Shown in pieces: positions 33,801 through 45,800 of a stretch of DNA of 49,876 bases. The notes beneath the pieces are model-generated. The model made no database searches. It was not told where the DNA came from and saw nothing but the letters and a program-made list of their open reading frames with translations. The stretch spans positions 35,488 through 85,363 of the forward strand of contig BEXV01000982.1 of NCBI GenBank assembly GCA_003118195.1, in the 5' to 3' direction. The position numbers and the translations under genes were made by a program. Every line of letters starts with the position of its first letter. Within the stretch, counting starts at the first letter, position 1. This DNA comes from Hemicentrotus pulcherrimus (taxonomy: Eukaryota; Echinodermata; Echinoidea; Camarodonta; Strongylocentrotidae).

Positions 33801-36800
33801 GGCCATGATCTACCAACTTGTCCGGTAGGTTCTGTGTCACACGCCCCAGTCAAAACTGCTTTGCCAAACTTTCTATATAATATAAGAAGATCATATTATG
33901 ATCTTCTTGCTAAGTTTATGAAGCACATAATAATACTTGTATGAGCTTTCCAATGGTTTTAAGACTACCATTCGTTACCGAGTTTCAACACCACACGCAA
34001 GTATACACCATCTTGTATCCAACTTGTCCGGTAGGTTCTGTGTTCCATGCTCCTGTCAAAACTGCTTTTCCAAATTCTAAATTCCTTATTCCAAACCTAA
34101 GCCCTGTTTCATTGCAACTTGTTATCAATAACAAGTTGCAATAACTTTTGTAAGCTATTGAAATTACGGCATTTGATTGGCAGAGAGCAAATTTGTAATA
34201 GAAATTTAGCATATGGTATTGATAAGTTTTATGAAACAAGGCCCAGGGGGGCGTTTCACAAAACTTGTCATCAGTAACAAATGACAGTTTTTGTTATAAG
34301 CTACTGAAATCCTTGCTTCTGATTGGTTATCAGCAGACTTGTCACTGATTTTTGCCATTTGTCATTGAAAAAAGGCTTTGTGAAATGGGCCCAGGACCTG
34401 ATACTCTACCGTAAATCCTACACCAACCCTAACCCCTAACCTAACTTTAAATGTTATCTTGACACTTACAACACATGCTTCTATGATATTTTTCTCCATT
34501 GTCGATTCTGTACACTAAACCAAATTCCTATTTTGAACCTTTGAACCAATACAATGCTGAACTCTAACCCAAACATATACCCAACCTAACATCCAAACAC
34601 AACACTTACATCCAAACACAACACTAACCCCACCCTACATTTAAAACAAAATATAAAGCACAGGGTAGTTGTTGCCAGAGTAGATGTCAGATCACGATTT
34701 AATCCTAGTAATTTGCACTACTATTCCAATCGTGACAGCATAAATTGTGTACAACATAAAGACTGGCATTTCCTACAAGAGACCTGAAAAGGAGCTATTC
34801 ATTTCAGGTACTTCATCGATTGCTCCAGTACTTTAGTGCTGTAGATTTTATTTCATCACAAAAGGTCTAGCGCTGATTTCAGGATCCCATATATGACAGA
34901 TTCTTGTGCCAAACTCAAAAGTGCAATTTTGTTGTCAGATGTGTGATGTACAAGTATTCAGGAAAAAGAACAATCCAGAAATTGTTCACAGGAGATAAAG
35001 ACTGTAATGAACAATGTCTGTTTCATTGATGACTGCAGAATAATTCTAACAACTGACGGATAGACTTTTCTTTTGTCCTAGTTCCTATTATTCACAGCTG
35101 ACTTTGGATCTAAATTGTTCTACATTGATATTGGGCACAGTCTCATACTCAGGGAGTCCTTTATACCAAGTCTATGGCAGAACAGTAATATAATGGTGAG
35201 ACAATTATAAAGTTCTTTTCTTATTCACAATGTATAATGATTTAAATTTGTATAAAATTGTGCTTTCCAAATTCACAATGAGTTTGCTGATTTAAAATAT
35301 TAGCAATTTTTTTAAATTGAACGTTAATTGAATTCTGAGACAGATTAAAATGTAAACAAATCAAAATGAATCCTTGCAAAATGAAAAATCCAGGATTTCC
35401 TGATTTAAGAGCAAATCTTAAATGAAATTTGATGCTCAATATATTAGTTGATATGCATGTACCATCCTTACTTCTGCATTCAATGATATCAGAGAGAAAG
35501 AGAAAGAGCGAGAGAGAGAGAGGGATAGAGAAGGGGAGAACATACTGCACATGTATATGAGAGAATTAGAAGCAAGTGAGAGAGATGTAAATAGATATAC
35601 ATGTATGATGTACATAATTATATGTACATATGTGTGGGGTACAGGGGACGGATTGGGGAGGAGTAAATAATAATATTGCATTCTTGTATAGCGCATGTCA
35701 CATTATAATGTCCCTACGCGCATCCAAAGAGCTTTAAAAATCATTACCCTAGCTTTAGCTCAGGCAGCCGTTATCTGGGCAAAGTGCATTTCAAGGAATA
35801 ATCCTACCAGGTACCCATTTACCTCACCTGGGTCGAGTGTGGCAAATATGCATTCATGTCTTGCAAAAGGACATTAGTGCCACGGCGGGACTCGAACTGC
35901 GTTTCCTTGTGATCCACAGTCCGGTGACATATCTTCTTGACCACAACATCTCTATGATGAGTTCCGTTATGTGCCGTTTTACTTCTTCTTTCTTGTAGAT
36001 TTATCCATCTAATCCCAGCATCATCACAGTGAATACAAGCCTAACCACAGGTGATCCCATAGGACATGGACTTCAAAAGATTGAAGTGGTAAGAGATTCA
36101 ATACATTGCTCTAAGATGGTTTCAACTGCCCAAATTATTTGTAACTTATCCTATTACCCGCTGACTAAACTATTGTTGTTTTAATTCTTGACTTAAAACT
36201 TGACTGTTACCCCTTTGACTACGGGAATGGAGTGTTTGGGTGCCCCATAGATTAAAATTACTTTAAAGTTACTTTACATCATCTGAAGATAAGAGTGACT
36301 TTACATCTACTGAAGATAATAGTGACTTTACATCTACTGAAGATAAAATTCATTTGATTTACTGAAGATTAAAGTATTTTATATCTACTGACAATGTACT
36401 GAAGAATGAATTTACTTTTACATTTAGTGAAGATTAAAGTTATTTTACCTGTACCAGGGTATGTGAGTTAAAATGGATTCCCCATCTAAGAGGGCCCTTT
36501 GAAGCACTCCGCTGCACCAAGAGTCTTTTTTTTTCCCCTATCATAATCCTCCTCCCGGAACGCACAGCTCGTAAATCTCACTCCCGAAACTGAGTGGCGC
36601 GTAGGGCTCGCGAAATGCATTGTTGGAAATATACATCGGCTGCTATCAACAAAAATGGCGGCATACAGTAGGGATCGATGAGTATTTGCTAGGCGACGAT
36701 TTAGACTTTCTGACTGATTTTGAGGAAGATTTAATTGATGGGAAGTTGGAGACCAATACAAGTTATGCACGTGTGAAATTTAATCAACGGAAAATCTTAT

Positions 36801-39800
36801 TTGTTGCAGCGAACCAGAATGTACGGTTTCATTGGGAATGCGTAGATCACTCCAGATCCAGCAAAGCATAGATAGTTGATACTAATGTGTATTGACTATT
36901 AGCACTGCAGTACGTGTAAAAAGGCAGCATTTGAGTACATAAATAGTCACGACACTCACAACATACAAATGCACATAATTATGCCGATGCGGTTGATCAG
37001 CAAGTTTGACAGTAGACTCGCAATTTTAATTTTTAAATTATTCTTTCTAACATCGGAAAGTTAAACAAATTGTATTTTAATGCTCTTTAGGTGTCTTCAA
37101 TCTTCACTAAATTACTGAATTTGAGTGAAATCAGTTGAGTTTTGTACAGTGGTGTTAGAAATGTTGAGAATCAATAGCACAACTTTTAATACACGGCCAG
37201 GGTAGTAATGCGGCTTGCTATGTGTGTTTCCACCCACAACATGCAGCATGTACAGCCAAGCGAGCACAGCGGCTTGGGTGTCGCCGGCCCGTACTCAGGG
37301 TGAAAAGTGGTGATGAATTGACAGCTTCTAACCCTCATTAAACCAAATGCGCAAATATGTAACACAATTTCATTTCGTTATTTTAAGAGATAAACTTATG
37401 GACTACCTTCCTAGCTATGTAAAAATTTCGGAAACTTTCGGAAAATGTCAATAATTAGAAGAGAACATGATGATGATGAAAAACTTGCATTCACTCTAAC
37501 TCACGATTTCCTTGGTCGATTTCGCTGGTTCAGATGGCTATGTCTTCAGTAGAGTTATCCAAACCCAGCAAAAGCATTTGATAACCAATAGAAGGTTGCA
37601 TTGTGCCATAAGTTGTCGATTTTGTATTTTATATTTATTAGCTATATACATATTCAATGAATATGACATCATTTTCTCGGTGACACGCATGGCTTCAAAG
37701 CCTTTTTTTTACGACCAAGTGTTTGGAGAGCTTGGGGAAGCAGACCGCATTGCGTAATACTACGTAAGATTTGGATTGCCAGAGGGCATCTGTGGTCTGA
37801 TAAGGGCGGCTGTTGATGGCTGAAGAGGGTTACATTACTTGTTGTTAAGCCAACTTAATCTTGGATATCTTTCCCTTGGGAAATTCTTTCGAGACGGAAT
37901 ATCCATTTAACTCTCATATCTCTGCATGTACCTAACATTAAAAATAATTTTACATGTACCTGACATTAAAGTTATTTTATATCTACTGAAGATTAGAGTT
38001 GTTTTACATTTACTGAAGATTAGAGTTGTTTTACATTTACTGAAGATTAGAGTTATTTCATATCTACTGAAGATTAGAGTTGTTTTACATGTACCTGACA
38101 TTAAAGTTATTTTACATGTACTGAAGATTGGAGTTATTTTACATCTACTGAAGATTAGAGTTGTTTTACATTTACTGAAGATTATAGTTGTTTAACATCT
38201 ACTGAAGATTAGAGTTCTTTTACATCTACTGAAGATTAGAGATATTTTACATCTACTGAAGATTAGAGTTGTTTTACATGTACCTGACATTCAAGTTATT
38301 TTACATCTACTGAAGATTAGAGTTATTTTACACATACTTCAGATTATACATATAATACACATATCCCTGCGTGTACCAAACATTAAAAATAATTTTACAT
38401 GTACCGTATAGGCTGCACCCCCGATTTTGACCTTTAAAAAAAAAAAAAAAAATTTTGGACGAAGACGGGAGTCGAACCCGGGTCGGCACAGTTAGATTGG
38501 GAGCCAAAACCAGCACCTTAGATCGCGGGGCTATCCTGCACCGATGACTAAGTTGCAGTTTTTGGAAGATTATTTGCGTCTTCATGTCAACAATGCAAGG
38601 TAAAATTGTTGGTAAGATGTGTGGAAATGTCCTGTTCCATAGTGGTATAGTTATTGTACCATTCGTGGTCCCCTATGTGCAAATTTGTGCTGGTTTTGAC
38701 TTGATTTTTTATTTTTTACTCTTTCGCCGTATATACGCCGCACCCCGACTTTTAGATTTTTTCTCTCCCTAAAATACTGCGGCGTTTACGCCGGCAAATA
38801 CGGTACCTGACATTAAAGTTATTTTACATCTACTGAAGATTAGAGTTGTTTGACATCTACTGAAGATTAGAGTCATTTTATATCTACTGAAGATTAGAGT
38901 TATTTTACATCTACTGAAGATGAGAGTTCTTTTACATTTACTGAAGATTAGAGTTGTTTTACATCTACTGAAGATTAGAGATATTTTACATCTACTGAAG
39001 ATTAGAGTTGTTTTACACATACTTAAGATTATACATATAATACACATATCCCTGCATGTACCTAACATTAAAAATAATTTTACATGTACCTGACATTAAA
39101 GTTATTTTACATCTACTGAAGATTAGAGTTGTTTTACATCTACTGAAGATTAGAGTTGTTTTACATCTACTGAAGATTAGAGTTATTTTACATCTACTTA
39201 AGATTATACATATAATACATATAGATGGTCAGTCTTGAATTTTTTCAAAATATTTGTTTATTCTCTCTTATTTTCGATCACAGAGTGCTAGTATAAGTCC
39301 GACCGGAGATCAACCAGACACAGGAGAGTAAGTTTGCAACTTTAGAAAAACAAAATTAAATCCTAATTAAATCAAACCCACTGCACTATTTGAATAAGAT
39401 TTAGGGAAACCCAGAATGGGCGGTCCACCTACACACCACAAATCGGATATATCAAGAGGAAAGACCAAAAAATTACATTGATTAAATTTGCTTATTTGCC
39501 TACCAGGTACAGGTGACATCAAATACTTAATGATAAAAATAACTTCTTGAATCAAGAAACAGACATATCACAGTCCTATGTACTAACCTTTGAGTTATCA
39601 CTTACAGTGAGTAAGGAGAGAGAAGAGATCATGACTTTATTTGCTTGTTTTACAGTGGAGAGTATATTGATGGATTGACCACAGTGACGTTTACTACAGC
39701 GGAGCCTAGCCTGACCTGTTTACCTAACCCAAGTGTTGTAAGTCATCTTGTGGAGTCTGTCTCCCTGTCTCTTGATATGCTTGAATACAGTACGGCAAAA

Positions 39801-42800
39801 CTTCTATAATTATCATCTGAAAGAACTTAAAGAATTGGCCACTGTGGAAAGGTGCCCTTTCTAGACAGGTTGTACAACTCATAATTTCAGTAGAGGGAGA
39901 AAATATTCAAGAAGGTGACCACTATAAATAGGTGGCCTTAATAGAAAGGTCAGTACTCTGACCGATTTGACTGTATCCGATGAGAGCATCCATATTACTT
40001 GTAAATTAAATGATCATGTAAAGAAAGATGATTTTTTTTTCTTCTTCCATAGTTAAAATAATTCATATTTACTATATTTATTATTGTTATAAAATTTTTG
40101 TATTCTTCAACTGCATTTTTTGTATATGATTAACATGTAAGTGCACATAGATCTAAAAGCAACTAGGTTTATTTTGAGATAACATCATTATGAAACTACT
40201 AAACAAAAATATGATCTTTCAGGAAACAGTTTATCTATTCACATTCATTTACATATATGTTTATCTATATTTTCATGAGGAACAGAGGTGTTGTTATAAA
40301 ACGTGTTACAGTGGCACTGTGGAACAGTTACTTGATTTGAATGATATTATGAATGTACTTTAAGAAATCATATTTCTGTCTGTTATCTTTAGCATGCCTA
40401 TGTGTCTGCCGGCTGCCCACCGGAGAAAACTATCCGAGCAAGGAAGTATGTGGTGTTCTCCTTCTCTCTCTCTCTCTCTCTTCCTTACCCCTCCGTTTGA
40501 ACTGATATCTATCTTCAAAAGCAAGTCTGGGTGCATCTGAAAATGTGATACACTTGTGAACATGAAGGTATAGCTGCATTGTTGTGAGATACATGTTTGA
40601 AAATCATGGCGTTTGAGAGAATGGCTAATTACGCTATGCCACCTACTATCAATTGCATTTTCTACTGTTAATCCTCCCCAAAATGGTGCACTCTATGGCC
40701 CGAATTGTATGTCTTTGAGATGCACTTTTACCTTTTCTCTGTTTACAAAATTACCATGATTGCAGTGGAAAATAGATATTCTGTGCGGGTAGAAAAGTTC
40801 CTGTCAAAAGAGTTTATACGAATACTTTAACTTTGATAGAGAATGAAATAAGAGGATGCACATATTTATGTTAGTCTACTTAATATAAATTCCCTTCCCC
40901 TGTTTTTACCAGACAGCTCAAAAGAGAATCGTGTGAATACCTCAAGAACTATGTCTACACTTTTGAAAGGTAAGGAAGGCCTTCAATTTGATCCTATCAG
41001 TCATTATCATCCTATCAGTCATTATCATCCTATTGGTCATTATCCTATCAGTCATTATCCTGTCAGTCATTATCATTCTATTGGTCATTATCATTCTATC
41101 AGTCAATATCATCCTATCAGTCATCATCCTATTGGTCATTATCCTATTGGTCATTATCATACTATCGGTCAGTATCATCCTATCGGTCATTATCATACTA
41201 TCAGTCATCATCCTATCAGTCATCATCCTATCAGTCATCATCCTATCAGTCATTATCCTGTCAGTCATTATCATTCTATTGGTCATTATCATTCTATCAG
41301 TCATTATCATCCTATCAGTCATCATCCTATTGGTCATTATCCTATCGGTCATTATCATACTATCGGTCAGTATCATCCTATCGGTCATTATCATACTTTC
41401 GGTCATTATCATCCTTTTGGTCATTATCATGACATCAGTCATTATCATCATTCAGTTTACACGATCAGGAAAGATCGAATCATGGTCCTGAATTAAATGT
41501 AGGCATATTCATTATATGTCAATTTGTTCTTTTTTGATTCATCTGAAATTTAGTGCATTGTCGCTTCACCCTCACATGCTTGATTCCTCTCTCTACCCCA
41601 CCTAAAGAGAAGGTTTAGTTTTGATGAAAGCGAAGAATAATATGTGAGCTTTCTTATTCTTTTTTATATTAGTTTGGAAGAATATCATTGAAAAAATTTC
41701 CCCAGAAAAGGGGTGCTTTTCACATGCCCTCATTTTCGAATTATAATGAAAAACGGCTCAACTAACTTTACTGCCACTTGTGTTTAGTCTCATACATAAT
41801 TTTGTATGCAGTGCATGCGACTTTCAGGAAAATTGATTAGTTTTTCTTCCATCTTGATCTTTCCCAAAAAACAACAATTCTATTTACTACCACAAACAGA
41901 CCTTTTCCATTTGGTTCTAGATAATTAATTTCTAAATGTATTACTTGACCAGAAATCAACTTCATCTTTAATCTCTGCAGAAACGAGTACGATCCCAGTT
42001 TCATGGAGGGTACCAACGGAATCGGCGAAGACCAGGGAACCCTGAGTATCCAATATGACTATGGAAGACACGGCTGTCCTGATCGATCGTACTTCAGTGA
42101 TGGATACAAACCACATTTTGATTTGTGAGTCTTTGATCAGTAGCATTTTGATGTGATCTAGTGATGTCATTATGCAGAAAAAACAGTTTCCTGCTCCTGC
42201 TTGAATTCAGACTTTGTTTCAGACCTTTTCAGGCTTTTCCAAGCTTCTCTAGGAACAGAATGGATGGGGCTCCAACATTTTGTGGTCTCATTTTCAGACT
42301 AATTAAGAAAAGGCAACTGGTTACCCTTTGGTAAAACATTGTACATTATTTCTCACTTATGAATTTTGTTAACTAGAAAAAGGCTAGTTTTTGTGTGAAA
42401 ACATTTAAGAAACACCATACTTAAATCTACATAAAGATAAACCATTGAGTTAGGAAGAAGTGAGAGAAAGAGAGAGAGGAGTGAGTGGGAGAGAGAGAGA
42501 GAGAGAAAGAGAGAGGGGGAGAGAGAGAGAGAAAAAGAGAGGGGAGAGACAGAGAAAGAGAGAGGAGAGAGAGAGCACTAGAAAGGGGGAGAGAAAGGGA
42601 GAGAAAGGGAGAGGGGGGGTGAAAAATAGACGTGAGGAAGGGGAGGGGGTGGACAGCAAAAAGAGAAAAAAAGTAGAGGCAGTCACAGGTAGAGAGGGAA
42701 GGAGAATCCAAAGATAATATGAATAAAGGAGCTACAAAAGAAGGCAGAAAAAATATAACATCAGAATTATGATCTAAAGAAGATTATTGAAATAGATTGC

Positions 42801-45800
42801 AGAGAAGTAAGACAGAGCAGGGAAGAAGAAATGATTTGAGAAACAATTTTCTCACTCATTTTCTCTTTCTGTAACATTTAGGTATATGGGTGATGAGTTC
42901 ATTGAAACGATGGACACAGACTATGCTTTGGTTGAGATACATGGCGCACACAACTAAGACTACCTCATGACTGCACAACAGGTAACTATTGAAGAAAAGT
43001 GCATTCTACATTTAAAGGGATCCAGTAACTTTGTCTTAGATCCTTTAAAAAATCCTTGATTTCGCTCATGCTGCAATGTTAATTATAAACCTTTAGGTCA
43101 GTCAGGAACCCCATGAATTTTACAAGCCGATCGCCTGTCTGATTATCAAGATATTTATGATTGAAGATCGCAATCAAATTTTGTGTTTGCCAAACGGTTT
43201 TCATAACACTACAGTCTATAGGGGAAAACGAGTATGGTAATTACCGGTCACTCAAAGGTTGTTACTTTTGTTAGGCACTTCTTGATCATTTGAAGTGCAA
43301 TTTTTTGAGGGCTTCAATATTACACCATATCACAGACACTGATACCATGTAAGGCCATGCATCTCAGATTTAACACTGTTAAACGATCGCTTTAAGATAT
43401 GGTCCTTGCAATAAAACTCTGCTAAGCTAGCTAGAGCATGGGAGAACTGCTCCTTGGGTCTCTCCTCCCAGTATAATCGATTGGCATGTGCAGGTGGACC
43501 ACTTCACCAGGGTCCCCTATTCTTTCATGTGAGGTGCAGGGATGCTTAATGTGCATAACTGGGGACTCTCCTACAAATGGGACCTCCGTGTAACATTCTA
43601 TCTGAGTCATGGAAGGTTCTTTTTGTACATGTAGCAATATCTGAACTATTCTAAGCTATTTCATCAATCAAAACCGTAAATTGTAGATCAATAGCTTGCT
43701 GCGCCTCACTTGAGGAATTCTTGAAAGTTCCTTATAGTCTTGAATTTTTTCATATTAGATATTTTAATGTCTTTTTTTGGACACTATAATGGTAATGTTT
43801 TTCTTTTGATTCTGTTTTTAATGTTGGTTAACAGGAATGGGGCCCTTCTTTTCATGCTATCAAGTATGTCAAATTCTTTTCATGCGATATTTGATTTCCA
43901 GTCTGTTGTTGTTTTTTTTTTGGTTTCAAGAGGTTGACATCACTGGATTGACCGGTGCTTTCTTGGGTAACCTGACTTTATTTCTGGTACATTTAATCCA
44001 TCTTTATTTAATCTTTATTCAATCCAAGGTGTAGGGCTAGGGTAAAGGGTAAGGGTAGCAATTGGATAGGTTTGCTTTTGGGTTAGTGTTAGGAATAGTG
44101 TTGGGACCAGGTGTGAAGTTAGGGATTCAGTCGTGTGGGAAACTGACACAGGGCGCAAGTGTAAGACAACCATCTTCCTGTAAAACAACCTGCGTCTTGG
44201 GAACAGGGAAAGGACACATTAACACACAATGAAGGCACCTGTCATCCACCTGCGTTGGATGGATTCGAACCCGTGATCTGTGGTTCAACAGGGAAACACT
44301 TTAGAGACTGCACCAATATGGGTCCTTTCATGTTGGTTAAATGCAAGTTTGGCCATATAAGATGATAATATTTCAAACACATTTGAACATAGGCAATGGT
44401 TGTTAAGCCCACAAGACAGACAGAACAGTCTTGCAGAATCCTTATGACATCTTATCTGAGCATTCAAAGAACGAAAATGACAGTCTCATGGGCTGTTAGT
44501 ATAGTTCTCTGTTGCTCTACTGGAATATCTTTACATTGCATGTATATATTGGATTTGATCTCAATTTTGAATTGAATGGGTCTGAATTATAAATTTAATT
44601 CAATCTGAATTGTGAATTCAATTTAATCTGAATTATTAATCTAATTTAATTACTTACCTATTAGTCATAATTATGAATTGAATCGCATTTTGTGTTATGT
44701 TCAAATGAATATAATTTTCAGTCTCCATTTTTATGTTATTGATGTTTATAATCTGTAATCTTGTATTGACATGCAAACAAATCAGGTTTCTAATAATTGG
44801 ACAATAAAATTTGAATTAAATCGAATATGTGATTTAAAAAAATGTCATCACCTCTAATTTTTTATCCATTAATGGCTACAGGCTGGATGTACACAGCGCC
44901 CTCAGAGTTGGGTGGAGATGTTGACGTTACAGAATACCACCAAGGATCCCAGTACAGCTTGGACGAGATATGTGAGTAGAAAAGACGACTTTGTACAAAG
45001 AACACATAATATATAATTGTACTGTTAGTCTCATGTTCCTGTGCCATATCAGGCCTAAAAAAATGATGCCCTTTAGGTGGCAAAACATGGGTCGGTCGGC
45101 CGGAAATCCTTCTTCTTTTTTTTCCTTAAAAAAAAAACAAATCCCTCTTTGGGCTGATATTTCTCAGTTATGAATGCTTTAATACATTTTTTTTCTAAAA
45201 AAACTATAAAAAACGAACTTTTTTAAAAATCCGACTGTAGATTTTAAGATTTTTGGGTCGGTCACAAAGGGCAATACAACATCTTTTTTGGGGGCCTTAT
45301 AGTGGGATAGATAAACCAAATTGTTTCCAGTGCAAGATTAATCTACACCAGTGTAAAAAGGGTTGTTATGGAGTAAATCAAGACCGGAAATAGGTAATAT
45401 TGCAAAGCCATTATGTTACACAATCCTTCCGCCTGTTGGTGCCTATTGTTTTGTTCAAAATTACTTGTGTGGCAAACATGCGACCATGCAGTGAGATGGA
45501 GAAAGCAGTCAAAGGGTTATCCACAAATCATGATGAAATGCTGATCCCCCTCCCCTTCCCTCTCTTTCATGTCCCGTGGTAGTTTTGTGATCAGATTAAA
45601 AAAAAAAAAATCTGTACCTTGTGAGAAGATAAACCTTTGCAAAGAACACAATATATGATTAATGAATATTATCATATCGGTCTTGATTGGAAGAAATATA
45701 TCATTTATGACACACTGATTCTACCACCTTCCTCTTCCGTCATTTCTGTTGGGCTCCGAATCATCAAGACTGTATTGAAGTGTATTGAAGAGGCCCGATG

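Larger units (their letters stand above)
36240..39220 (+). repeat. 27-bp minisatellite blocks in the intron before CATSPERD exon 13
   Basis: The unit TTTTACATCTACTGAAGATT plus AGAGTTG repeats in blocks at about 36240-36445, 37925-38345, 38813-39020 and 39060-39215. Each block also has TTACATGTACCTGACATTAA variants. Insertions at 36455-37924 and 38400-38815 split an array that was probably once continuous. Confidence 0.85.

Noticed and set aside
35881..35935. Possible tRNA gene on the minus strand
   Set aside because: B-box-like sequence is present, but no full cloverleaf with paired acceptor stem; it is the head of a SINE. The same reasoning applies at 1040-1140, 44250-44325, 45790-45860 and 38455-38541.
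36655..36681. ATGGCGGC as the start of a new gene
   Set aside because: The frame from that ATG stops after eight codons (TGA at 36679-36681), and the surroundings belong to a TIR-bounded insertion.
40933..41496. 187-codon His/Tyr-rich and 169-codon Met/Thr-rich open frames
   Set aside because: Products of the 12/15/18-bp minisatellite; open in several frames on both strands, and not in frame with exon 16.
42427..42717. Ser/Leu/Phe-rich and Arg/Glu-rich open frames
   Set aside because: Translations of the GA/CT simple repeat.
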